This document shows, one piece after another, positions 1 through 5,535 of a stretch of 5,594 nucleotides of DNA. Below the pieces are notes generated by a model. That model was not told where the DNA came from. It was given only the letters and a program-made list of their open reading frames with translations, and did no database searches. Source of the stretch: an uncultured Eubacteriales bacterium (lineage in GTDB: Bacteria > Bacillota > Clostridia > Peptostreptococcales > Anaerovoracaceae); assembly GCA_900553025.1 (NCBI GenBank), contig USBT01000058.1:1-5594 (forward strand), read 5' to 3'. Positions within the stretch are counted from its first letter, which is position 1. Each line of letters starts with the position of its first letter. The translations under genes and the position numbers were made by a program.

Positions 1-54
1 GAATGGAATGGAATGGAATGGAATGGAATGAAATGCAATGGATTCAACTCGAGT
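1..54. repeat. Satellite III-like GAATG pentamer repeat (probable human DNA)
   Basis: Positions 1-30 are six perfect tandem copies of GAATG, followed by diverged units (AAATG, CAATG) and, at 45-54, the 10-mer CAACTCGAGT. Human satellite III is built of GGAAT/CATTC pentamers interspersed with a 10-bp unit ACTCGGGTTG. The reverse complement of the 10-mer here, ACTCGAGTTG, is a one-base variant of that unit. The repeat stops abruptly where dedA-like coding sequence begins. No bacterial function is apparent. The human origin is inferred from the pentamer plus 10-mer combination; a bacterial simple repeat is possible but less likely. Confidence 0.8.
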
Positions 55-463
55 AGATAAACGGGAAGAAGCGGCCCAGGAAAATAGCCAGGTGACCCCA
101 CTTGTCCAAGAAATCCTCGGACTTTTTGATGCGCTCTGGCGTCATGGCCTTGACCTTGCCCGAAGCAATGATCTTTTTGCCAAAGAAATGACCGATCATA
201 AAGTTGCACTGATCGCCCAAGATGGCAGCGGCCCATGCGGTGGCCAGAAGCGCCACGATGTTAAAGCCGCCGTTGTGGGCAAAGAAGCCCGAAGCAAACA
301 GCAACGAATCGCCGGGAAGGAATGGGAAGAACACCACGCCCGTCTCGATAAAGATGATCAGGAACACGCAGCCGTAGGCCATAAGCGGGCCGGTGGCGAT
401 CCAACTGGCGATCGCGGTGCGCGGATCCTTAAGCAGCTCGGCGATAAAATTGATGAAACCCAT
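44..463 (-). CDS. DedA-family integral membrane protein, 3' end lost at junction
   Basis: DedA (SNARE-associated/VTT domain) proteins are inner-membrane proteins linked to membrane-potential homeostasis and lipid-carrier flipping; full members have about 200-220 residues. The ATG at 463 is chosen because CCTCTC at 473-478 gives GAGAGG on the minus strand, 9 nt upstream; a more upstream ATG at 547 would add 28 unlikely residues. Hydrophobic segments lie near residues 30-48 and 66-84. Visible family features are E40, the LPGDSLL stretch with D52, the LGDQ turn near 82-85, an IGHFFG re-entrant-type motif near 90-95, and GRFFPFI at 130-136 with R131. In E. coli YqjA the essential residues are E39, D51, R130 and R136; the equivalent of the last (expected at 137) is missing. 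After I136 the frame reads Y-S-S-stop out of satellite sequence, so only about 56-463 is native and the C-terminal 60-80 residues are absent. Family call is firm; the specific subfamily and substrate are unknown. Confidence 0.85.
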   Translation of the reverse strand: MGFINFIAELLKDPRTAIASWIATGPLMAYGCVFLIIFIETGVVFFPFLPGDSLLFASGFFAHNGGFNIVALLATAWAAAILGDQCNFMIGHFFGKKIIASGKVKAMTPERIKKSEDFLDKWGHLAIFLGRFFPFIYSS

Positions 464-472
464 GAAGTAAAA

Positions 473-478
473 CCTCTC
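473..478 (-). promoter_or_regulatory. Ribosome binding site deciding the dedA start
   Basis: The minus strand reads GAGAGG here, 9 nt before the ATG at 463-461. No comparable purine-rich site precedes the longer possible start at 547, which supports the shorter protein. Confidence 0.6.
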
Positions 479-516
479 AGTTGTGGGCGCGGATACGTCC
501 AAGTTGACCAGTATAC

Positions 517-543
517 GGTTGCGGCGCCCCCTCGTGCGCAACC
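517..543. repeat. 7-bp GC-rich inverted repeat upstream of dedA
   Basis: GGTTGCG at 517-523 and CGCAACC at 537-543 are perfect inverted repeats separated by 13 nt. They sit next to the minus-strand TATACT box (510-515), in the -10/-35 spacer. That placement would suit a repressor operator. There is no T-tract, so it is not a typical intrinsic terminator. Confidence 0.4.
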
Positions 544-639
544 CCACAAAAGCATGACTCCATTACCAGCAAGTTTGCATAACTGACACCTGTTGCGCAA
601 TGCCGCCAAGATTGTCCTTCCTAATCCCTAGCGAATCGC

Positions 640-645
640 TATACT
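640..645 (+). promoter_or_regulatory. Possible -10 box of the cysE promoter
   Basis: TATACT matches the TATAAT consensus at five of six positions and lies 41 nt before the GTG start. The best upstream -35 candidate, TTCCTA at 618-623 (16-nt spacer), is weak. Two copies of GAATCGC (633-639 and 651-657) bracket the box and could be a regulator site. This promoter belongs to the GC-rich segment, so it would not be the natural promoter of the downstream clostridial operon if 1011-1050 is an artificial junction. Confidence 0.3.
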
Positions 646-674
646 TTATTGAATCGCATTGCCATGGCGCTAAG

Positions 675-679
675 GGAGG
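675..679 (+). promoter_or_regulatory. Ribosome binding site for cysE GTG start
   Basis: GGAGG within TAAGGGAGGG lies 7 nt upstream of GTG at 687. This selects GTG 687 over the upstream in-frame ATG at 600, which has no clear site and would add 29 residues not expected in the family. Confidence 0.7.
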
Positions 680-686
680 GCGGCCG

Positions 687-1376
687 GTGAGCTTCATCAA
701 TACCATTCGCGAGGACATCAAGACCGTCCAAGCGCAGGATCCCGCCGCGCAAAACGGTCTGGTCATCTTCCTTTCCTATCCTGGCCTGCACGCCAAGTGG
801 AACCACGTGCCCGAGCACTGGCTCTGGGAGCACGGTCATCGCTCGCTCGCCCGCGTGCTCTCGCAAATCACCCGCCACATCACCGGCGTCGAGATTCATC
901 CCGCGGCACAGATCGGCAAGCATTTCTTTATCGACCATGCCATGGGCGTCGTCATCGGCGAGACCACCATCGTGGGCGACAACTGCGTGCTCTACCAGGG
1001 CGTCACGCTTGGCGGAACGGGCAAAGAAAAGGGCAAGCGACATCCAACGATTGGAAACAGGGTCATAGTCAGCTCTGGCGCAAAGGTACTAGGGCCATTT
1101 ACAGTAGGGGATGATGTCAGAATTGGTTCAGGCTCAGTCGTACTTAAGGAAATTCCACCTGGTTGCACAGTGGTCGGAATACCAGGGCAAATTGTGAAAC
1201 GATATGGAACAAGTACTGCCGATATGAATCAGATAAATCTACCAGACCCTATAGCGATTGAAATGAAGGCGTTAAGAAGAAGAATTAAATCTTTGGAATC
1301 ACAGCTTGGTGAGCTTGAATGTATGGCGGCAGATGCTGTAAAAGAAGCTAAGGAGGAGCAAATTGAAGATATATAA
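687..1376 (+). CDS. cysE: Serine O-acetyltransferase, apparent hybrid of two sources
   Basis: CysE transfers acetyl from acetyl-CoA to L-serine, giving O-acetylserine, the acceptor for sulfide in cysteine synthesis (cytosolic). From the GTG start it has 229 residues, close to the short Gram-positive type (B. subtilis CysE has 217). An N-terminal helical domain (about 1-65, with FLSYPGLHA at 28-36) precedes a left-handed beta-helix of hexapeptide repeats (about 66-190). H84 in IDHAMG and E69 in VEIHPAA align with the E. coli catalytic pair H158/D143; R118 and H119 align with R192 and H193. The C-terminus (about 195-229) is charged and probably coiled coil. Codon use changes sharply near residues 109-122: GGC, CGC, ATC and GTG dominate before, whereas AGG, ATA, GGA, CCA and AGA are common after. 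The 3' half overlaps cysS and belongs to the downstream operon; the 5' half belongs with dedA. Family call is certain; the existence of this exact protein in one organism is doubtful. Confidence 0.93.
   Translation: MSFINTIREDIKTVQAQDPAAQNGLVIFLSYPGLHAKWNHVPEHWLWEHGHRSLARVLSQITRHITGVEIHPAAQIGKHFFIDHAMGVVIGETTIVGDNCVLYQGVTLGGTGKEKGKRHPTIGNRVIVSSGAKVLGPFTVGDDVRIGSGSVVLKEIPPGCTVVGIPGQIVKRYGTSTADMNQINLPDPIAIEMKALRRRIKSLESQLGELECMAADAVKEAKEEQIEDI
1011..1050. other. Composition breakpoint / probable chimeric junction inside cysE
   Basis: GC content and codon use switch here from a GC-rich to an AT-richer bacterium: 40/60 G+C at 781-840, against 27/60 at 1141-1200 and 24/60 at 1201-1260. The switch occurs over the codons for the near-invariant GGTGKEKGKRHPTIG segment (residues 109-123), where unrelated cysE genes are most alike at DNA level. 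The frame is kept. Codons from CGA (1038-1040) onward look like the downstream genes; the exact crossover cannot be fixed because the shared motif hides it. Confidence 0.8.
1350..1356 (+). promoter_or_regulatory. Strong Shine-Dalgarno deciding the TTG start of cysS
   Basis: AAGGAGG is a full-length match to the anti-SD core, 6 nt before TTG at 1363 and inside the cysE reading frame. It makes the rare TTG start credible: the protein beginning MKIYNTLT matches the usual CysRS N-terminus. Confidence 0.85.
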
Positions 1377-2769
1377 CACACTTACAAGGCAGAAGGAAGA
1401 GTTTGTGCCAATCAAAGAAGGCGAAGCGAGCATATATGTTTGCGGACCTACGGTATATAATTTCTTTCACATAGGAAATGCGAGACCCTTTGTCGTATTC
1501 GATACACTAAGGAATTATCTTGAATACAGGGGGTATAAGGTTAAATTTGTCCAAAACTTTACGGATGTTGACGACAAAATAATTAACCGTGCCCGTGAGG
1601 AGGACACTTCTGCACCGGAGATAAGCAAGAAGTATATCGCTGAGTATTTTAAGGATGCGCGGGCGCTAAATGTCAGAAAGGCTGACGTTCACCCTCAGGT
1701 GTCAAGCCACATCGACAAAATAATTGACTTTATAAAGACGCTTATCGACAAGGGATATGCCTACGAGAGAGATGGCGATGTCTATTTTTCTACAAGAAAG
1801 TTCCCTGAATACGGCAAGCTTTCGGGTCAGAATATCGATGATTTGGAGTCGGGTGCTCGTATTGCAATAGGCGAGGTTAAGGAGGATCCTCTTGATTTTG
1901 CTCTTTGGAAGGCTAGAAAAACAGAGGATGAAATTGCTTGGGAATCTCCGTGGGGAATGGGAAGACCAGGATGGCATATCGAATGTTCTGTAATGTCAAA
2001 AACGCATCTCGGTGACACCATTGACATTCATGCTGGCGGACAGGATTTGCAGTTCCCACATCACGAAAACGAAATCGCTCAGTCAGAGTGCTGTAATGGA
2101 GTTCCGTTCGCTCACTATTGGATGCATAACGGTTATATTACAATCGATAATGAAAAGATGTCAAAGTCAAAGGGCAATTTCTTTACGGTTAGGGATATAC
2201 TCAAGGACTACACGGGCGAAGTTATCAGATTTTTCCTACTTTCTGGTCATTACAGAAGCCCTATAAACTTCAGCGATACACTTATGGAGCAGGCGAAGTC
2301 AGGACTTGAGAGGCTTCATACATGCAAAGAGAATCTAAGCTTTCAGATCAAAGAGGGCAATGATAGCGATTGCACAGAGTCTGAGAAAGATACCTTGAAA
2401 GAGCTTGAAGCCTATGAAAACGAGTTCATATCGTCAATGGACGATGACCTAAATACTGCAGACGGAATATCCGCAATCTTCCAAATGGTTACGGCAATCA
2501 ATAAAGAAATAGCCAATGGGTCGAGCAAGGCGTTTGCGGAAAAAGCACTTAAAAAAATGATGACGCTTTGCTCTGTCCTCGGACTTCTTCAAGACGACGA
2601 GGAAGAAGACTTTGGAGAAGATATAATGAAGCTTGTAAATGAACGTCAAGAAGCTAGAAAGTCGAAGAATTTCAAGAGGGCTGACGAAATTCGTGACGAG
2701 CTTGCGGCACGCGGAATAAGTCTCAAGGATACACCTCAAGGTGTGCAGATAATAAGGGAAACAAACTAA
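1363..2769 (+). CDS. cysS: Cysteinyl-tRNA synthetase
   Basis: This class I aminoacyl-tRNA synthetase charges tRNA-Cys with cysteine using ATP; it is a cytosolic, usually monomeric zinc enzyme. The 468 residues match the family (E. coli 461). The Rossmann catalytic domain carries the HIGH-type motif HIGN at 36-39 and KMSKS at 265-269. The zinc ligands C27, C208, H233 and E237 correspond to E. coli C28, C209, H234 and E238. The stretch GGQDLQFPHHENE at 225-237 is characteristic. A DALR-type helical region follows (about 340-410) and a C-terminal anticodon-binding part ends the protein (about 420-468, with SKNFKRADEIRDEL). It starts at TTG with an excellent SD, overlaps cysE by 14 nt and overlaps mrnC by 1 nt (TAATG), so translational coupling is likely. 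Pairing with cysE is the standard Firmicutes arrangement, linking cysteine synthesis to its use. All key residues are present. Confidence 0.98.
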   Translation: MKIYNTLTRQKEEFVPIKEGEASIYVCGPTVYNFFHIGNARPFVVFDTLRNYLEYRGYKVKFVQNFTDVDDKIINRAREEDTSAPEISKKYIAEYFKDARALNVRKADVHPQVSSHIDKIIDFIKTLIDKGYAYERDGDVYFSTRKFPEYGKLSGQNIDDLESGARIAIGEVKEDPLDFALWKARKTEDEIAWESPWGMGRPGWHIECSVMSKTHLGDTIDIHAGGQDLQFPHHENEIAQSECCNGVPFAHYWMHNGYITIDNEKMSKSKGNFFTVRDILKDYTGEVIRFFLLSGHYRSPINFSDTLMEQAKSGLERLHTCKENLSFQIKEGNDSDCTESEKDTLKELEAYENEFISSMDDDLNTADGISAIFQMVTAINKEIANGSSKAFAEKALKKMMTLCSVLGLLQDDEEEDFGEDIMKLVNERQEARKSKNFKRADEIRDELAARGISLKDTPQGVQIIRETN

Positions 2770-3227
2770 TGCAAAACCATGACCCCTCATCGGAATCACA
2801 GAAAACCGCACTTTCTCTAAGTGATAATAAGTATAAGCAAGAAGCGATTCGAGTTGAGCAAATAAACGCCACAACCTTGGCATACCTTGGAGATAGCGTT
2901 TATGAAGTATACATAAGGGAACACCTAGTGCGTTCTGGCATTTTTAAGGTTGACAGGCTACATAAGGCTGCGACAAAATACGTATCTGCAAAGGCACAGT
3001 CAATGATAATAACAAAGCTTAGAGAAGAAAAACTTTTGACAGATGAGGAAGAGGGAGTATTCAAAAGAGGGAAAAATCGTCATACTAACACATTGCCCAA
3101 GAACACGTCGCCTTTGACTTATAAAGAAGCTACGGGATTCGAAGCCCTTATAGGATATCTTTATATCTTGGGGAAAAATGATAGAATTATCGAAATAGTA
3201 AACAAAGCTATAGAAATTGTCGGATAA
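2769..3227 (+). CDS. mrnC: Mini-ribonuclease III (23S rRNA maturation)
   Basis: Mini-III is a dimeric RNase III-like enzyme with the catalytic domain but no double-stranded RNA-binding domain; in B. subtilis it trims both ends of 23S precursor rRNA. The 152-residue protein has the signature YLGDSVYE at 39-46 with catalytic D42, a basic segment RGKNRHTNT at 100-108, and the second acidic site in GFEALIGYLY at 123-132 (E125). Residues 1-30 form a polar N-terminal extension before the usual start of the domain. No alternative start lies between it and the domain, and AAGGGAA at 2754-2760, 8 nt upstream, supports the ATG. Its position directly after cysS, with a 1-nt overlap, is the conserved Firmicutes location. 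Confidence 0.95.
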   Translation: MQNHDPSSESQKTALSLSDNKYKQEAIRVEQINATTLAYLGDSVYEVYIREHLVRSGIFKVDRLHKAATKYVSAKAQSMIITKLREEKLLTDEEEGVFKRGKNRHTNTLPKNTSPLTYKEATGFEALIGYLYILGKNDRIIEIVNKAIEIVG

Positions 3228-3250
3228 TTGCTGGTTAGGAGAATTTAAAC

Positions 3251-4081
3251 ATGAGTAAAGCTGATAATCTTTTTATAAATATGTGCCAAAAAATATTGGA
3301 TGAAGGTTTTTCGTCCGAAGGTCAGACAGTTAGAGCAAGGTGGGAGGACGGAACCCCAGCCCATACAATCAAAACCTTTGGCGTAGTCAATAGATATGAT
3401 CTAAGCGAAGAGTTTCCGGCGCTTACCTTAAGACCGACAGCAATCAAGCTATGCGTAGATGAGATGTTGTGGATTTGGCAGAAAAAATCCAATAATGTTA
3501 AAGATTTAGGTAGCAAAATATGGGACCAGTGGGCTGATAAAGATGGTTCAATAGGCAAGGCATACGGCTATCAGATGGCAAAAAAATATAAATTCTCTCA
3601 AGGAGAAATGGATCAGGTGGATAATGTTTTGTGGCAGCTAAAAAACACACCGTATTCAAGGCGAATAATGACGAATATCTACAACTTTCAAGACCTTTCA
3701 GAGATGGGCCTTGAGCCGTGTGCATATTCTATGACATTTAATGTTACGGGGGACACGTTAAACGGAATTTTAAACCAACGTTCTCAGGATATTTTGGCGG
3801 CAAATAACTGGAATGTAGTGCAGTACTCTGTACTTCTACACATGCTTGCGCAGGTGTCGGGTTTAAAAGCAGGTGAGCTTGTGCATGTAATTTCAGACGC
3901 ACACATCTATGATAGACATGTGCCACTGATCAAGGAACTAATTAAGAGAGAAGCTTATCCAGCACCTAAGTTTAAATTGAACCCTGAAGTTAAAGATTTT
4001 TATGCTTTCACTGTTGATGATGTTGTTATTGAAAACTACCAAAAAGGATCACAAATTACGAATATTCCAATAGCAATATAG
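3251..4081 (+). CDS. thyA: Thymidylate synthase (ThyA type)
   Basis: ThyA converts dUMP and 5,10-methylene-THF to dTMP and dihydrofolate, so it depends on DHFR, encoded next. The 276 residues fit the family (E. coli 264). Active-site features are E71 in the DEMLW helix, W91, the phosphate-binding pair R137-R138, nucleophile C157 in EPCAYS, QRSQD at 176-180 (R177, S178, D180), N188 for the uracil ring, and DAHIYDRH near the C-terminal third. The residue after the nucleophile is Ala where E. coli has H147, and LAANNWN replaces the usual LGxPFN. I recall both variants from other clostridial ThyA proteins, so they probably do not mean loss of function. AGGAG at 3237-3241 lies 9 nt before the ATG. 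The gene follows mrnC by 23 nt and precedes folA by 27 nt. Confidence 0.97.
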   Translation: MSKADNLFINMCQKILDEGFSSEGQTVRARWEDGTPAHTIKTFGVVNRYDLSEEFPALTLRPTAIKLCVDEMLWIWQKKSNNVKDLGSKIWDQWADKDGSIGKAYGYQMAKKYKFSQGEMDQVDNVLWQLKNTPYSRRIMTNIYNFQDLSEMGLEPCAYSMTFNVTGDTLNGILNQRSQDILAANNWNVVQYSVLLHMLAQVSGLKAGELVHVISDAHIYDRHVPLIKELIKREAYPAPKFKLNPEVKDFYAFTVDDVVIENYQKGSQITNIPIAI

Positions 4082-4108
4082 CGTGATATAGGAAATGAGA
4101 TAATTACG

Positions 4109-4609
4109 ATGAATATAATTTTGGCAGCCGATAGGAATTGGGCAATTGGTAAAGATAACGACCTTTTAATCCATCTTCCAGGCGATCTTAAATATTTCAA
4201 GAAGATGACGACTGGTAAGACGGTTATAATGGGACGCAAAACACTTGAATCACTTCCAGGTGGCAAACCTCTCCCAAATCGCAGAAATATAATATTGACA
4301 AGAGCAGATGATTTTCAAGTTTCTGGTGCAGAGGTTTTAAATTCAATCGAAGACGTTTTGTATCTTATCAAATCTGGAGATCTAAAAAGTGATGAAGCTT
4401 TTGTCATAGGAGGCGCAGATATATACAAACAGATGATGCCGCATTGTGACAAGTTTTATATAACGAAAATCGACGCAGAGCTTCCAGCTGATCGCTATTT
4501 TGTTGACCTTGATCAAGTCGATGGGCTAGAAATCACGTGGTCGGGTCCCATAGAAGAATACAAAGGGACAAAATATCAACATGTTCTCTACGAAAGAAGG
4601 ACGATATAA
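4109..4609 (+). CDS. folA: Dihydrofolate reductase
   Basis: FolA reduces dihydrofolate to tetrahydrofolate with NADPH, recycling the DHF made by ThyA. The 166 residues are typical (E. coli 159). The N-terminal strand and Met20-type loop read NWAIGKDNDLLIHLPGDLKYF (split: NWAIGKDND at 10-18, LLIHLPGD at 19-26). D26 is the catalytic acid (E. coli D27). MGRKTLESLP at 41-50 is the cofactor loop, R58 corresponds to the folate-binding R57, and VIGGADIY at 99-106 carries the Gly-Gly turn. E. coli W22 is replaced by I21; clostridial DHFRs often have LLF or LLI here. The SD is weak: GAGAT at 4097-4101 (7 nt upstream) or AGGA at 4090-4093, so coupling to thyA is plausible. The stop is one base before the rlmB start. 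Confidence 0.97.
   Translation: MNIILAADRNWAIGKDNDLLIHLPGDLKYFKKMTTGKTVIMGRKTLESLPGGKPLPNRRNIILTRADDFQVSGAEVLNSIEDVLYLIKSGDLKSDEAFVIGGADIYKQMMPHCDKFYITKIDAELPADRYFVDLDQVDGLEITWSGPIEEYKGTKYQHVLYERRTI
4594..4601 (+). promoter_or_regulatory. Ribosome binding site deciding the rlmB start
   Basis: AAGAAGGA lies 9 nt before ATG 4611. A second in-frame ATG at 4581 lies upstream inside folA but has only weak purine content before it, so 4611 is preferred. Confidence 0.75.
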
Positions 4610-4610
4610 C

Positions 4611-5459
4611 ATGAGAACACAAGATGGGCAGAAACAGCATAAACAACAGCGAACAAAGATGACGCAGAAAACAAAGAAAACTCAGAAAAAAGAATATCTG
4701 CAGAAAGAGAAGTCTTTAGATGTTGCTAATGATAATTTAATTTTTGGTAGAAATTCTGTGATTGAGGCACTTGAGGCTTCCCGAAAACTTGAAAAAGTTC
4801 TTGTGTTGGATGGAGGAACAGGATCTCTTAGAAAAATTATTGGTCTGGCTAAAGCTTCTAAGGTGCGTGTTGAGTTTGTTGACAGAAAAACTCTTGACAG
4901 ACTTTCCGGAGGAGCAAATCATCAAGGTGTTGTTGCCAAGGGACAGGTGTTTGAATATTCAAATGTGGATAGTATCTGCGAGGCGGCTGCAACAAATGGC
5001 GAGGACCCATTTATTTTGATTTTGGATGGCATAGAGGATCCGCATAATTTAGGTGCAATTTTAAGAACGGGAGAATGCGCAGGTGTGCATGGTATAATAA
5101 TCCCTGAAAGGCGTGCCGCTAGCGTTGATTCGGTTGCAATGAAGGTCGCAGCGGGTGCGGCTGAATATGTTAAGGTTGCTAGAGTTAAAAATCTGTCTAG
5201 AACCTTGGATGAATTGAAAAATAAGGGAGTGTGGATTGTTGGACTTGATATGTACGGGGAACGCTACTATGAACAAAATCTGAAGGGTCCTATAGCTCTT
5301 GTTGTTGGAAATGAGGGGAAAGGAATCAGCCGATTGATCAAAGAAAAATGCGACTATATGATTTCCATTCCGTTAAAGGGAAAGGTTTCTTCTCTGAATG
5401 CTTCAAATGCCGTTGCAGTTGCTGTATATGAAACCTTGAAACAGCGAGAAACTTGCTAA
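4611..5459 (+). CDS. rlmB: RlmB/TrmH-type 23S rRNA 2'-O-ribose methyltransferase
   Basis: This SpoU/SPOUT-class enzyme uses S-adenosylmethionine to methylate a ribose 2'-OH in rRNA; E. coli RlmB acts at Gm2251 of 23S rRNA. The 282-residue protein has a very basic, low-complexity Lys/Gln tail (about 1-35), a substrate-binding domain (about 43-116, opening with IFGRNSVIEAL), and the knotted catalytic domain (about 133-282). SpoU motif 1 is LDGIEDPHNLGAILRT at 138-153, with N146 and R152. Motif 2 is VVGNEGKGIS at 231-240 with E235. Motif 3 spans 253-266, IPLKGKVSSLNASN, with the SLNAS core. It ends the operon, 1 nt after folA, in the conserved place after mrnC. The exact target nucleotide is inferred from family and context; the B. 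subtilis ortholog is RlmB/YacO. Confidence 0.93.
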   Translation: MRTQDGQKQHKQQRTKMTQKTKKTQKKEYLQKEKSLDVANDNLIFGRNSVIEALEASRKLEKVLVLDGGTGSLRKIIGLAKASKVRVEFVDRKTLDRLSGGANHQGVVAKGQVFEYSNVDSICEAAATNGEDPFILILDGIEDPHNLGAILRTGECAGVHGIIIPERRAASVDSVAMKVAAGAAEYVKVARVKNLSRTLDELKNKGVWIVGLDMYGERYYEQNLKGPIALVVGNEGKGISRLIKEKCDYMISIPLKGKVSSLNASNAVAVAVYETLKQRETC

Positions 5460-5466
5460 AAATCTA

Positions 5467-5495
5467 TTGACAATTTTTTGTTTTTATTGTACTAT
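5467..5495 (+). promoter_or_regulatory. Sigma-70/sigma-A promoter for the tRNA gene
   Basis: A consensus -35 TTGACA at 5467-5472 is followed, after 17 nt, by TACTAT at 5490-5495 (four of six to TATAAT). An alternative -10, TATAAC at 5493-5498, would need a 20-nt spacer. It begins 8 nt after the rlmB stop and about 41 bp before the first tRNA base, implying a short leader. A strong stable-RNA promoter here would free tRNA expression from the upstream operon. Confidence 0.75.
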
Positions 5496-5510
5496 AACTA
5501 CGATTACACA

Positions 5511-5525
5511 TTGCTTTTAAAGCAA
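5511..5525. repeat. Short inverted repeat in the tRNA leader
   Basis: TTGCTTT and AAAGCAA flank a single T, giving a 15-bp near-palindrome just downstream of the expected transcription start. As RNA it could form only a 5-bp stem (TTGCT/AGCAA) with a 5-nt loop. No U-tract follows, so it is unlikely to terminate transcription. Confidence 0.45.
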
Positions 5526-5535
5526 GTGAGTACAG

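Larger units (their letters stand above)
464..686. other. Divergent intergenic region between dedA and cysE
   Basis: This 223-bp stretch has no convincing gene. It should hold promoters for two divergent genes. Minus-strand candidate: a TATACT -10 box (read as AGTATA at 510-515), with TTGCGC 20 nt upstream as a poor -35. Plus-strand candidate: TATACT at 640-645, with TTCCTA at 618-623 as a weak -35. A GC-rich dyad at 517-543, a TTGCGCAA palindrome at 593-600 and a direct repeat GAATCGC at 633-639 and 651-657 are possible operator sites. None matches a regulator site I can name. Confidence 0.5.

Noticed and set aside
1..36. CRISPR-like or bacterial phase-variation repeat
   Set aside because: The unit is a 5-bp pentamer without spacers, is linked to a satellite III-type 10-mer and interrupts the dedA gene, so neither a CRISPR array nor a phase-variable tract in a bacterial gene fits.
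38..586. 182-residue plus-strand open frame opposite dedA
   Set aside because: It begins inside the satellite repeat, runs antisense to clear DedA motifs and has no recognisable domain or ribosome site. It is a product of GC-rich codon structure.
639..1043. 134-residue minus-strand frame opposite cysE
   Set aside because: It lies antisense to well-conserved CysE motifs and has no ribosome binding site or known fold.
687..1376. cysE as a genuinely novel naturally fused or recombined enzyme
   Set aside because: With host-like satellite DNA in the same contig and the switch exactly at the most conserved motif, an artificial join is the simpler explanation unless spanning reads prove otherwise.
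2449..2883. 144-residue minus-strand frame across the cysS-mrnC boundary
   Set aside because: It is antisense to two certain genes, with a composition typical of a shadow frame.
4581..4610. Upstream ATG start for rlmB
   Set aside because: It would overlap folA by 29 nt; ATG 4611 has a better spaced SD (AAGAAGGA) and sits directly after the folA stop.
5458..5485. Possible intrinsic terminator after rlmB
   Set aside because: Only an A/T stem (AAAAAT with ATTTTT) is possible, with no GC-rich part, and it overlaps the consensus -35 box of the tRNA promoter.
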